Positions 1 to 11,174 of a stretch of DNA of 64,000 nucleotides are shown piece after piece (position 1 is the first letter of the stretch; every line of letters begins with the position of its first letter). Both the position numbers and the translations under genes were made by a program. Source of the stretch: Amaurobius ferox (lineage: Eukaryota > Arthropoda > Arachnida > Araneae > Amaurobiidae); NCBI GenBank assembly GCA_951213105.1, contig OX578140.1:116730653-116794652 (forward strand), given 5' to 3'. The notes below the pieces were generated by a model, which saw only the letters and a list, made by a program, of their open reading frames with translations, was not told the DNA's origin and did not search any database.

Positions 1-538
1 TCAAAGTGTGTATGTCTTTGTTCATTCTGTCTGTCTGTCTGTCCGTTAGCACGATAACTGCAGTAAAAATGACTTTATGAAAATGAAATTATAGTATGTT
101 GTTCAGATGGTCAGTGGGACCTATGGGAATATAAATGAATAATATCACCCAAATAGTTTTGGATTGAACCCGGGTTGAAAAAATGAAATACATTAAACCC
201 TATAGGACCTAATTTTTCATACATTTTTTAAGCAGATTTAAACTTCACAAATTACTTCGAAAATTTTAGGAAATATTCAAATTATCCCATAAAGTATATA
301 AAAAAATTTACAGTAAAATGTATTCAGTAGTCTTTTAAATAAAAATTAAAATAGTAATTACACCTTTTATAAAGTGATCACTTGACTATTATATGAATAG
401 ATCACGTGACCCACTTCAAAATAAAATATGGCATCCATCTTGTCAAAATCGTGATTTTTAAAGTTCTTTCTAATTTATATTCAGTGTTGTATCCGTCCTA
501 AAACCGCTTTATTTTTGCTTAAATTCTGTGCATCTACA
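1..538 (+). repeat. Family X copy X1, left part
   Basis: This is the left part of a dispersed element seen about ten times in the window. The window begins just inside its left end, so the terminal AACACTTT/AAAGTGTT hairpin present in other copies is cut off. It holds the diagnostic short CTGT tract followed by TTAGCACGATAACTG, and an intact CACGTG at 403-408; the partner box is mutated to CACTTG near 380. The copy breaks off at CTACA/TC where HelA1 begins and resumes at 4076. Similar uninterrupted sequence occurs at about 10790, 16815, 19375, 25325 and 26995. Confidence 0.85.
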
Positions 539-2275
539 TCTATATAATAAAAGGCAATGTCTGTGTGTCTGTGCGTCTGTCTGTCTTATACACTATACGT
601 TTCGCGACCGCGCGTCGGAGAGCTACGAAATTTGGCAATCAAAGACCCTGGGGGGTGGGAAGGGGACACGTGAAAACCGATTTTTAAAATTTTAATTATT
701 TTTTTTGTTATTTAATATTTTATGCGATTTCGACCGTTTTTTGACAGTTTTGCCCTTTTTTCTCCACGATCCAGACATCGTAGAAAAAAACAAATCACAC
801 CATCGGAAAGAGCAGAGAATTTCGAGTAAAAATATATAAATTTCAAATCTCAGGGACAAATTCTAATATTTTTTTATGATTTTAAAACAAAAGTCACTTT
901 TGACTCAAAAAAACGATTTTTGGTTTTTAAATTCTCGCATAGTAAAAAGTACTCAGAATTTCGTCTAATAATTTACATTTTTAGAAAGGTCAAATATCTG
1001 GCATTCTTACAAGTCCAATCTGGTCAAGAAATAATTATAAATATTTACAGGATCGCGATTTTAATGACCTAAGGATTTCCAATTTCTCGGCGAACGACGT
1101 TTTCTCCCGTTGAATTTTCCCCCCGTCTCCATGGAGACCGCCCTTCCGGTTTTAAATGAATTAAGTTATGTGTTGTATACAACGGGTAAAATGATTATAT
1201 ACAATATATATTTTTTTTATAAATGGATTTTAAATGGTTATTTTAATTTATGGATATTTTAAATGGATATTTTAATTTATGGATATTTTAAATGGATATT
1301 TCTATATAATAAAAGGCAATGTCTGTGTGTCTGTCTTATACACTATACGTTTCGCGACCGCGCGTCGGAGAGCTATGAAATTTGGCAATCGGAGACCCTG
1401 GGGGGTGGGAAGGGGACACGTGAAAACCGATTTTTAAAATTTTAATTATTTTTTTTGTTATTTAATGTTTTATGAGATTTCGACCGTTTTTTGACCTTTT
1501 TGCTCTTTTTTCTCCAAGATCCAGACATTGTAGAAAAAAACAAATCACACCATCGGAAAGAGCAGAGAATTTCGAGTAAAAATATATCAATTTCAAATCT
1601 CAGGGACAAATTCTAATATTTTTTTATGATTTTAAAACAAAAGTCACTTTTGACTCAAAAAAACGATTTTTGGTTTTTAAATTCTCGCATAGTAAAAAGT
1701 ACTCAGAATTTCGACTAATAATTTACATTTTTAGAAAGGTCAAATATCTGGCATTCTTACAAGTCCAATCTGGTCAAGAAATATTCCGTATTGGCCACAG
1801 GATCGGGATTTTAAGATTTTCCGAATTTCAATTTCTCGGCGATCCGCTAAAGCATTTCTTAACCGACGTTTCTCCCCCACAGAAGAAGGGAAGGTGGTGG
1901 GTGGGGACGTCAAGGTGGAGGTGACGTCACGGTTCTGTATATGCATAGCGATGGGTGGGACAATAAGAAACCGAATTAGTTTTTACTTTCCGTTTCCCGC
2001 GCTTCCGATTTTAAATGAAATAAGAGCTTAACATATGCACTGTAGAAATTATTATATTTATATTTTAAATGATGGAACGATATGGATTTTTTAAATGGAT
2101 ATTTTAATTTTATGGATATTTTAAATGATAGAACGATGGATATTTTAATTTTATGGATATTTTAAATGATGGAACGATGGATATTTAAATTTTATGGATA
2201 TTTTAAATGATGGAACAATGGAATGAGGATGATGGAATTAAGAGCTTAGAGAGCATATGGTCATTTTAAATTGTA

Positions 2276-4015
2276 AATTAGCGCGCGGGAAGTTAGCGGT
2301 AGGCCCGGGTACGATTCCCGCCACTGCCAAAACTGCCGAAGTGTTCACGCGGAATACGATCACGTTAAACATGTGGGCCCGTAAGTCCTTCCGAGAGGTT
2401 GGTGGTAGGGGAAGGAGGGTACGGTCCCTGTGGATGCCTCCTTCACAGGGTTCCCGTCTAAATTGGGTGAATATAAAGAAAGTTGCGGAGGGCGAGGCAG
2501 CCCAGTGGTTAGCGCTCAGGAATTGCACTCGGTAGGCCCGGGTTCGATTCCCGCCACTTCCAAAACTGCCGCCGTGTTCACGCGGAGTACGATCACGATA
2601 AACATGTGGGTCCGGAAGTCCTTCCGAGAGGTTGGTGGTAGGGGAAGGAGGGTACAGTCCCTGTGGATGCCTCCATCACAGGGTTCCCGTCTAAATTGGG
2701 TGAATATAAAGAAAGTTGCGGAGGGCGAGGCAGCCCAGTGGTTAGCGCTCAGGAATTGCACTCGGTAGGCCCGGGTTCGATTCCCGCCACTTCCAAAACT
2801 GCCGCCGTGTTCACGCGGAGTACGATCACGATAAACATGTGGGTCCGGAAGTCCTTCCGAGAGGTTGGTGGTAGGGGAAGGAGTGTACGGTCCCTGTGGA
2901 TGCCTCCCTCACAGGGTTCCCGTCTAAATTGGGTGAATATAAAGAAAGTTGCGGAGGGCGAGGCAGCCCAGTGGTTAGCGCTCAGGAATTGCACTCGGTA
3001 GGCCCGGGTTTGATTCCCGCCACTTCCAAAACTGCCGCCGTGTTCACGCGGAGTACGATCACGATAAACATGTGGGTCCGGAAGTCCTTCCGAGAGGTTG
3101 GTGGTAGGGGAAGGAGGGTACGGTCCCTGTGGATGCCTCTCCCACTGGGTTCCGTTCTAAATTGGGTAAATAAAAAGAATGTTATGGAGATAGTCGCTGG
3201 GGGCGAAGAAGCCCAGTGGTTAGCGCGCGGGAATTGCACTCAGTAGGCCCGGGTTCGATTCCCAAAATTGCCGCCGTGTTTACGCGGAGTACGATCACGT
3301 TAAACATGTGGGTCCGTGAGTCCTTCCGAGAAGTTGGTGGTAGGGGAAGGAGGGTACGGTCTAAATTGGATGAATAAAAAGAAAGTTATGGAGATTGTCG
3401 CGTAGGGCAAAGTAGCCCAATGGTTAGCGCGCGGAAATTGCACTCGGTAGGCCCGGGTTCGATTCCCAAAATTGCCGCCGTGTTTACGCGGAGTACGATC
3501 ACGTTAAACATGTGGGTCTGTAAGTACTTCCTAGAGGTTGGTGGTAGGGGAAGAAGGGTACGGTCCCTGTGGATGCTTCTCCCACTTGGTTCCGGTCTAA
3601 ATTGGGTGAATAAAAAGAAAGTTATGAAGAATATCGCGGAGGGTGAAGTACCCCAGTGGTTAGTGCGCGGGATTTGCACTTGGTAGGCCCTGGTTCGATT
3701 CCCAAAATTGCCGAATAAAAATAAAGTTATGGAGATTGTCGCGGATGGCACGGTAGCCCAGTGGTTAGCGCGCGGGAATTTCACTCGGTAGGCTCGGGTT
3801 CGATTCCCGCCATTGCCAAAACTGCAGCCGTGTTCACGCGGAGTACGATCACGTTAAACGTGTGGGACTGCAAGTCCTTCCGAGAGGTTTGTGGTAGGGG
3901 AAGGAGGGTACGGTCTCTTTGGATGCCTCCCCCATTGGGTTCCGGTCTACATTGTGTGGCACTTCCTGGCCTTCCAAGCAGTTACCTTACACCTTTCTGG
4001 TAGGACGCGCCAACG
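2276..4015 (+). repeat. Tandem array of 3'-truncated SINE-A units in HelA1
   Basis: Eight tRNA-like units are recognised by their B boxes (GGTTCGATTCC or near variants) at 2308, 2541, 2774, 3007, 3252, 3456, 3692 and 3797. Three units around 2430-3000 are nearly identical with a 233-bp period. Most units have an A box of the form TAGCCCAGTGG. Each unit stops at GTCTAAATTGGGTG and is followed by a short AATAAAAAGAAAGTTATGG-type spacer before the next head. The array therefore grew by duplication of SINE plus spacer, not by repeated SINE insertion. Only the last unit continues to the SINE 3' part. Open frames of 80-130 codons over this region are by-products of the repeat. Confidence 0.85.
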
Positions 4016-4057
4016 AGTTTGCCACGGTCAGAATTTTCAAGGGTAGCAAACAGGCTG

Positions 4058-4075
4058 GTCGCCAAAGGCGGCTAG
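4058..4075 (+). terminator. HelA1 3' terminal hairpin and CTAG
   Basis: GTCGCC (4058-4063), loop AAA and GGCGGC (4067-4072) form a 6-bp stem with one weak pair, overlapping the terminal CTAG. This matches the subterminal hairpin that marks the rolling-circle termination end of Helitrons. HelA2 has the perfect version (GTCGCC AAA GGCGAC). Confidence 0.75.
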
Positions 4076-4650
4076 TACTGAAATAAATCTGCAATATAGC
4101 TGATATGAATGAAATATCAATTGATTTTACAGAGAGAAGGGTGATTTTTTCGATGAAGTTTTAAGCATAGAGTTTAATTACTTGTATCTCCATGGTCTTA
4201 TGTTTTTAAATAAAATAAATTATTATAGTATTGTGATGAATGAAATGAATGGAAAAATGTTAGCAAGGAAGTGCTGCTTTTATAGAGAGAGCCAGGCTTG
4301 TTATATTTTGATGACGTCATGTGAATAAATTTCATTTGTTTTCGATGAAGTTTTCAAATATAATAAATTATTGTAGTATTATGACAATGTTAAAAATATT
4401 ATCCAGGAATGTATCGCATTTTAGAGATGCTTAAACCAGGCAATTTATATTTCAATGCCGTCATTTGATTAAAGTTCATTTTTTTCGATCAAGTTTTAAG
4501 TTTTCAAATATAATAAATGAACGTAGTATTGTGATAATTTTAAAAATATTACCGAGGAATGTATCGCATTTTAGAGATGTTTAAATAAAATTGCATTGAA
4601 GTTGGAAAGTGTTTCATAATCAATGCTTTATGCGTGATTGATCTTTCTTG
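4076..4650 (+). repeat. Family X copy X1, right part
   Basis: Continuation of X1 after the Helitron, with an internal deletion soon after the junction. It contains a perfect TGACGTCA at 4312-4319 and ends with the family terminus GATTGATCTTTCTTGT. Confidence 0.8.
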
Positions 4651-4997
4651 TATCAAAGATGTTGGAGTCCATTGAAATAATTAACTCGTTAAATGTTTTA
4701 TTAAAACGCTTTTAAACGAAATACGTGATTTTTTCTCCGCAGCCATTGTTAACAATTTATCGACTGCGAGTAGAACGGCCAGGTTCTATATAAACGCATA
4801 GCGCATAAAAACGCACAATGCTCAGAACCTTTTGAGTGAACTAATACCCAGCTTTATCCAGAATCGTCTGGATAATTCGCACATTACCCATATAAAGTCC
4901 GAAATTAATGCAATTTCAATTTCATTTCGGGTTTTACTTATGGCGGCTGAGTAAACATAGGTCTATCCTCATTTCGGGCCTCACCCGTAACATAAAG
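4651..4997. other. Unassigned segment with a perfect hairpin
   Basis: No coding region is recognised. At 4854-4875 TTATCCAGA, loop ATCG and TCTGGATAA form a perfect 9-bp hairpin. The surroundings are locally richer in CpG than the flanks. Confidence 0.45.
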
Positions 4998-5935
4998 AGG
5001 GTGTCCCAAAAACATTGATCTCGGCTTTTATTCCTTAAATATTGATCTTGGACATATATAATAAATTACAAAGTTGCGAAACAAAAAGCTACAGAATTTT
5101 ATGAAATTGATAAAAATTTTCAGTAAATTTGAAGAAATACAAAATTTAAATATTTATACGGCCCCGTACAAAAACATTTCCAATGAGTAAAATATGCCCA
5201 TACACTAATAAGGTGATGTACAAAATTTCAGCATTTTATCATAAAAAGTCCCAGAGATATGTCTAAACAAAGTTAGTGAGGGATTAATTACAAACTAAAA
5301 TGTAAATGTTTACAGCAAGAGTGCAAATGACGCAACGCTGAAATGCATCATAGACAAATAATATATTCCTCTTTAATGGATCTTTGGCATGGAAGGAAAA
5401 CATTTTGAGCAAGATTTGTAACCTTTGTGTAAAGTTATTATTTCTCCACAGTGTAGATACTTTTGTACCAATAAATAGCAAAATGTTTATTTATTTATGT
5501 AATCATTCTTTTCTTTCGTAGTTTGTGTATGACCCCTGAAACGCGATCTGCCGACAGGATTTTACCCCTCTGAGAACCCAAGTCGGTGCATCGAAAAGTG
5601 ATTCATAAATCAGCATTTAAATCAGCAATTAAAAAGTCAGCATTTTTGTCTTTTCATATCTCTGGGACTTTTTATGATAAAATGCTGAAATTTTGTACAT
5701 CACCTTATTGGTGTATGGAGCACATTTTACTCATTGGAAATGTTTTTGTTCGGGGGCCGTATAAAAATTTAAATTTAGTATTTCTTAAAATTTAATTCCC
5801 TCGAAAATTTTAATCGATTTCACAAAATTCTGTACCTATTTCTACGCAACTTTGTAATTTATTATATATGTCTAAGATCAATATTTAAGGAATAAAAGCC
5901 GAGGTCAATGTTTTTGGGACACCCTGTATACTATC
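4998..5935. mobile_element. Foldback / MITE-like element with long inverted arms
   Basis: The left arm (4998-5261) and right arm (5655-5935) are inverted repeats of each other over roughly 260-280 bp at good but imperfect identity. The ends read AGGGTGTCCCAAAAAC inward on both sides. The loop (about 5262-5654) is not recognised. Both ends have TA just outside, allowing for one divergent flank, so a TA target duplication is possible. The GGGTGTCCCAAAA terminus resembles those of arthropod cut-and-paste DNA transposons; I infer a non-autonomous member. Small ORFs in both arms and loop are not convincing. Confidence 0.75.
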
Positions 5936-7606
5936 AAACTGATTTTAAATCAATTATTTTTCCCTCAATACATAATTATAAAAACAAGGCAGTGTAATGA
6001 GATTTAAAATTCGATTTCGAGTTTTCGATAGATTTTCATATATTGGGTACTCTGTAACAGTGATCTCTAAACGTTTTTGATCGCGTACCCTTACCTTTTT
6101 ACATCGAGTACCCCTATGGTAAATACAGATGCGGGATTTTTTTATTGTTTGTTCTAAAGGGGCATTTTAATAAAATAGTATCATATAATCATAATGATAT
6201 GTGTTCCTGATCGCGTAATTTTAACGTCAAGTTAATATTTGCTATTTTTTATTTAATCTTTTTTTCTGTCAATATAAAAATTGTCTTAATTGTTTTTCAA
6301 GCTGCTAGGGCCATTGGAATGTCCTCAGTTTTTCAAACTTTATTTTCTAAAATTAAAAAATAATAATACTATAAAGTATTATATTAGAAATCGTTTCAGA
6401 ATCTCTATTTTATAAGTAATTTTTTATTCACAAGCTAATATTATTTACAGAACATTAACCTACTCTTTTCTCAAGATATTGGGCGTTTTTTAGCTTAACT
6501 GAAAAAAAAATATTTAAAATTAAATATGCTTGCTAGTATCAATTAGATAAATTAATTTTTTAACAGAGAGCGCGATATCTCTCAAAAGAATCAAGTTATT
6601 TCGATGAAATTGTTATTTATATTTTAATCGATAACAATTAAAACCTATTTAATTTCATCGAAATCGAGTTGTAAGAGAGCTTTAGTTTATATGGTTGTTT
6701 CCGCACAATATCTAAATTACAGGAAATCTAAATAATGTAGATTTGTATTGAACATATTCGATTTTTTTATGTGGTAACTCTGGATCATTCTAATTTAGAT
6801 TCATTAACGTAGACAAAACTGCTAGGAATTAAAATGATTCAACAAATATATATTTATTTTGCATATTATACTTTGTAAAAATGATGTCGTTTCAGCACCA
6901 ATATATTTATTTTACTTTTTAGAAATCGCGGTGTCAAACATTTTATTTCACCTTTGCTCTCTGCTCCTTTGTATTTTTTTTCCAACGTTCCTCCAGGTTT
7001 TCCTTCTGCACTATTTCCTCAGCGCTTTCACTTTATGGACGTGTCCACGTTGAAAGGTAGGTAAGGGGGTATCAATAACTTTCTCCCAAAATTTTACGAC
7101 CTGGTAACCTAAATCTCGATGCTTTTGACCGCTTTGCCCTGTAATGGGGTGCCACTTCCACCACATGACCTACAAATTGACTCCCACTCTCCCTGGTCTA
7201 TAGGAGTTCGGCCCCCATGACCTGCATTCGACGATGGGTGACATACAGACCTATTTTCGGAAAAATATTTTCGCTCGACACTTTTATTTCTCAAGTAGAA
7301 CGGCTTTTCATGCGGAAGTGAAGAATGAAATCCCCTTTTCACCCTCTTTGATTTGGTTTTGAAAAGAAAAAAATCACTGGCTTTCACTTTCTGTTTCACT
7401 TTAAGGGCAAATCGACTTTTAGATTTTCTTCCAGTCATGCGCAGCCAGTGGCCGAGATCTAGTTCTAGTCTGTCTCCCACTTCTTCGGATTCACTCTGAA
7501 ATGACTTAAGAGTTTGATTGTGGCCTACTATTCAACTCCTTCATCGTTGAAATTTGAGAGCATATCCTAAAACTCAAGAGCATGTTGTATTATAGAGAGC
7601 ATGTTG
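5936..7606. other. AT-rich intergenic sequence with one strong inverted repeat
   Basis: No gene recognised. ATTTCGATGAAATT (6598-6611) and its exact complement (6651-6664) form a 14-bp-arm inverted repeat around a 39-bp loop. A 123-codon minus-strand ORF at 7109-7480 has no recognisable domain, and its GC-rich end shares short phrases (such as GCCGAGATCT) with 18090 and 23630, so I treat it as repeat-derived. Confidence 0.5.
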
Positions 7607-7652
7607 TTGTTGTTGAGACCCGGACCGTCCGACCTACCAGAAAGGTGTATGG
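7607..7652 (-). repeat. SINE-A 3'-end fragment
   Basis: The fragment reads TTGTTGTTGAGACCCGGACCGTCC and then CTACCAGAAAGGTGT. It is the reverse complement of the SINE-A 3' end and its CAA-repeat tail, as seen complete at 15739-16027. The tRNA-like head is missing. Confidence 0.7.
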
Positions 7653-8317
7653 TAACAGTAGAGAGCATGTAGTGTCAAAGCGAGCATGTTGTGTCTGTGT
7701 GCAGTTCACTTGCATTTGTCTTCTGTAAATTGATTTATTTTTTAAATCATCCTGATAGTGTGCTTACAGATGTATTACGCTATAACACACAATTTACAGA
7801 AAAGGAGGTAAAAAAAAAATATCTGATGTAGGCAGATTATGACTTTCACTACAATCCCCAAGTTCATTTTTTCTTTCTTTCTTTATGTAAATTGATTAAA
7901 ATTGAATTACATAAGCTAATACAGAAAACTGATCCATTTGCGGATTTTACAAAGTTACCAAAATTAAGGAATTGCTCGAAAAAGGTTTGTTTTATGCTGA
8001 TGGGGTTGGCTTTATTTATTTTGTCATCGAAAAAAGCGTATAAAAAATTAATGCAATAAAACATATGCAGTCTTTTCTTTGAGATTTTGTCGATTTTTCC
8101 ACACCATTTTTAACAAAAAGATAGTTCAAACTCCTCCAATCCAAAATCTAATCGGCACAAGTATAACGCATAACGGACTTAACTATACCAAATGTCATGA
8201 AATTTCCACGGATAGCTTCTGAACTAGAGCACATACATATTTTGCACAGATAGATGCACACACAGGAGTGACGCTGAATATAGTTGATTCGTGTTTTAGA
8301 GGCCCTCTTCCAGTATT
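7653..8317. other. Unassigned AT-rich sequence with a degenerate Z motif
   Basis: No gene recognised. Around 7809-7850 there is a degenerate reverse copy of the Z motif (ATCTGATGTAGGCAG ... GACTTTC). Confidence 0.35.
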
Positions 8318-8780
8318 ACTTTCCTTATATACATAATGTATAAGGAAATTATTGTGACGGGGTCGAAAATTCGAATTCGAGTTTTCGACGGGAGAGCACG
8401 TTTCAAGCATCCCTGATCACGAATCAAGCATTTTTGAAGTGATGCCTGTGTGTGTGTGTGTGAAAGTATGTGTGCGTGCGTGTGTGTGTGTGTGTGTGTG
8501 TGTGTCGGTGAGTCTGTGGAGACGATAACTGACGAACGAATTTTGGTACAAAAATCACAATCCGTAAACAATGTAAGTCTATTGTTTTTATACGCAATCG
8601 AATGTTCAGAACCCCTCTAAATTTTCGAATGAAATTTTTAAAAAATCGTCAAAAAATCAAAACCGCTAGTAAAGTTACGCAAATAGACATTTCTTAAGTA
8701 ATTTTTCATTAAAAAACGATTGGCATAAATTTTAGAACGCTAACATGAACCGTTCTCGAGATATTGCACATTTTTAAAAA
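8318..8780 (+). repeat. Family W copy with terminal palindrome
   Basis: It starts with the palindrome TTTCCTTATATACATAATG and its complement TATAAGGAAA (8320-8346). There follow TCGAATTCGAGTTTTCGAC, a GT-rich tract, GTCTGTGGAGACGATAACT and a tail with CGTTCTCGAGATATTG. The same order, more decayed, occurs in reverse at about 45600-46075 and partly at 14395-14620. Copy number and the end palindrome suggest a transposon, class unknown. Confidence 0.6.
8449..8507. repeat. (GT)n microsatellite inside family W
   Basis: Interrupted GT dinucleotide tract, longest pure stretch at about 8479-8504. The reverse W copy near 45910 has only a short AC tract, so the expansion is copy-specific. Confidence 0.9.
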
Positions 8781-9223
8781 AAAATAATAAAAAAGTTATA
8801 TAAAATAAAAAATAAAAATATTTCCTAGTGAGAAAAGTGTTCAGTTTTCATATGTAATACCATGCGATAAATTTGGTGACATCGTTCTCGTGGATCTAGC
8901 TCGTTGCATTCATGAAAAAAGATACTTTGAGTAATACTTTTGTATTTGAACGCCAATAGTCATTTATCTGCTGTAAGAATAACTTATTTCTCCGTCCATA
9001 ACGCTTGGCGAGATTTTGGCGACGAATTTGGCGGAATGTCGCCAACTTGGCGACATTTTTAATTATTGCCAAATTAACAAAAATCTCGCCAAATTGATAA
9101 AATTGACGCTAAATCAATGAAAATGACGACTAATTGAAGAAAATTTAATATCATGGGAAGAATATAAGTATCTACTATAAGAATAACGTTTTTTTTAGCT
9201 GTAAAAGTAGTAAATTTATTACA
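8781..9223. repeat. Segment rich in GGCGACATTT / GCCAAATT words
   Basis: Between about 9008 and 9135 the words GGCGA, GCCAA and AAATTGA recur in both orientations (GGCGACGAATTTGGCGG, GTCGCCAACTTGGCGACA). The same vocabulary reappears inside HelB1 (28825-29225), HelB2 (35170-35690) and at 45290-45365. It is a degenerate short-period repeat able to fold on itself. Confidence 0.5.
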
Positions 9224-9267
9224 TTATATACGGAAAGTCATGTGTTGCCCACATCAGATTTTTTTAC
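9224..9267 (+). repeat. Z motif (element terminus)
   Basis: The sequence TATACGGAAAGTCATGTG is followed by TTGCCCACATCAGATTTTTTTA. About ten copies of this ~40-bp motif lie in the window in both orientations, and ATGTG/CACAT can pair. It is probably the conserved end of the Z family. Confidence 0.65.
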
Positions 9268-9937
9268 ATATGTATTACCATGCATAGTAAGTAAAATAAT
9301 GATTGCAGAAAAAGGAACTGATTTCTTTTAAACGATGAAAATTAACTGATTAGCATTACATAAGAAGTCATCAAAATCAACTGCATATTTGATCAAATAA
9401 GTATATACTTTCAATAAGTCTAAAGTAATGAATTTGCAATTATTCTATTCTGGGTGTTTCTCATCCATCTTAACGAATTGTAAAGAGTTGGTGGGGAGTA
9501 TTATATTGGAGTATAGCAATTCCAAATGTGCTAGAATTTGTTAATTGTTATTATTTTGCCCCTCATATCCTGGTTTTTATGTTTCATTTTAATAAATGTT
9601 ATGCTTTGGGGACAATTCCATTTGGTCCTCTCTTCACAGAATTTAATTTATTAATTTAAAAATTTTTTATTTGCTTGGGCGCCCTTATCAGGCGTGTGGT
9701 AGATTCCATGAAACAGAGGTCAAATTTCATTACATCATACTAAAGCAAAGTGTCAAAATTTAGTTTTATGTCTCCCTTTTTGATTTTATCAGATTTCTCT
9801 TAAAACAAAATCTCAAAAAAAGTGACTAATAGATAATTTTCACAGACTAATTTTCAAAGTTTTGAGCAGCGGGAAAAACAAAAATCTCATTTGTCAGATA
9901 AATGCCAAGTTAATCTAATTGAAGAATTGAATGCAAG
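9268..9937. other. Unassigned AT-rich sequence
   Basis: I see no gene, recognised repeat end or strong secondary structure here. Confidence 0.3.
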
Positions 9938-11174
9938 TAAGCCCGATATAGCGTGATAAACGATATACGGCGTTTTCGAGATAAACGATATACGGCGTTT
10001 TCGGGTATAACGAGGTGAAGAGTTATGTCTCCCGACAAAAAAGAACAAGAGAGATCAATCATGCTTAAAGCATTGATTATGAAACACTTTCCAACGTCAA
10101 TGCAATTTTATTTAAACATGTCTAAAATGCAATACATTCCTCGGTAATATTTTAAAACTTCTCAATACTACATTAATTTATTATATTTGAAAACTTAAAC
10201 CTTCATCGAAAAAAATGACCTTCATTCAAATGACGGCATTGAAATATAAATTGCCTGGTTTAAACATCTCTAAAATGTGATACATTCCTCGGTAATAATT
10301 TTAGAATTATCATAATACTACGATAATGTATTATATTTGAAAACTTCATCGAAAACAACTGAAATTCATTCAAATGACGTCATAGAAAAAATAACACGCC
10401 TGGCTCTCTCTACAAAAGCAACATTTCATTCATAAATAATTTCCCATTCATGTCATTCATCACAATACTATAATAATTTATTTTATTTAAAAATTAAGAC
10501 CATGGAGCTACAAGTGATTAAACTCTAAGCGTAAAACTTCATCGAAAAAAATCGTCCTTCTCTTTGCAAAATCAATGAATATTTCATTCATATCAGCTAT
10601 GCAGACTCCATGAACTAAATGATTTTGTGTAAAAGAAATACAGCAATTCTAATACAACTCATTCTACATATTTTGCTGTTTACATTTTACATAGGTGAAA
10701 AATAAGCTTCGTTGTATAAGTAATCAAATTTGGATGATCATTTAAACTCAAATATATTATAATTGCGTTGTTTCAGTATGTAGATGCACAGAATTTAAGC
10801 AAAAATAAAGTGGTTTTAGGAAGGATACAACACTTAATATGAATTTAAAAGAACTTTAAAAATCACGATTTTGATGGATGCCATATATCATTTTGAAGTG
10901 GGTCATGTAATCTTTTCATATCATGGTCACGTGATCGTTTCATATAAGAGGTGTTATTATTATTTTAATTCTTATTTAAAAAACTACTGAATATATTTCG
11001 CTGAATTTTTATTAATATATTTTATGGAACAATTTGAATTTTACCTAAAATTTTTGAAGCAATTTGTGAATTTGCGTGGGAGTAATCAAGTGATTTTGAC
11101 ATTTGGGTTGGACATATCGCAGTTAAGCTATAACGCGGGTGAAAAATGTCCCCAAAAACTGCGTTATATCGGGC
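9938..11174. mobile_element. Possible inverted-repeat element containing copy X2
   Basis: AGCCCGATATAGCG (9942 region) and its near complement CGTTATATCGGGCTT (11160 region) bracket copy X2. A 27-bp direct repeat (ATAAACGATATACGGCGTTTTCG) occurs twice at about 9957-10003. TTATATCGGG-type ends recall pogo/Tigger-like transposons, but no transposase is visible and the match is short. Confidence 0.3.
10043..11076 (-). repeat. Family X copy X2, truncated
   Basis: It begins at AACAAGAGAGATCAATCATGC (the family right end, here on the minus strand). It carries TGACGTCA at 10375-10382 and CACGTG at 10928-10933, with the partner box decayed to CATGTA. It stops after AGCAATTTGTGAATTT, so about 250 bp including the CTGT tract and end hairpin are missing. 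Confidence 0.8.

Larger units (their letters stand above)
539..4075 (+). mobile_element. Helitron HelA1, non-autonomous, carrying a SINE array
   Basis: The element begins with TC (TCTATATAATAAAAGGCAATG) directly after an A and ends with a short hairpin and CTAG directly before a T. This is the hallmark of Helitrons, rolling-circle transposons that insert between A and T without target duplication. Joining the flanks gives CTACA/TACTGAAA, which is the uninterrupted sequence of other family X copies (for example 26994-27003). That is internal evidence for both boundaries. No Rep/helicase protein is visible, so it must depend on an enzyme supplied elsewhere. The body holds a GTCTGT-rich 5' segment, an AT-rich segment with repeated GGATATTTTAAAT, and a tandem SINE-A array. 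A second 5' end lies inside at 1301. Confidence 0.82.
1301..4075 (+). mobile_element. HelA1 internal unit with its own 5' terminus
   Basis: The 5' terminal sequence of the Helitron (TCTATATAATAAAAGGCAA) is repeated here, 762 bp after the first start, and the following ~700 bp closely matches 539-1140. The first unit therefore stops short and lacks a 3' hairpin; only this second unit reaches the CTAG end. The base before the internal start is T rather than the expected A, inside a run of GGATATTTTAAAT repeats. It could be an internal duplication or a tandem rolling-circle product. HelA2 shows the same architecture. Confidence 0.75.

Noticed and set aside
2541..2551. Functional tRNA genes at the A/B-box heads
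   Set aside because: The heads lack a proper anticodon arm and acceptor pairing and continue into a SINE body; the repeats and target duplications show SINEs.
2238..4003. Overlapping ORFs of 80-130 codons on both strands (for example MVSARKLHSVGPGSIPK, MQFLSANHWAASPSATF)
   Set aside because: They are open frames through SINE-A repeats, present in every unit on both strands, and include the A and B boxes; there is no protein domain.
7109..7480. 123-codon basic ORF on the minus strand
   Set aside because: No domain recognised; parts of its DNA recur as short phrases at other loci, suggesting repeat origin.
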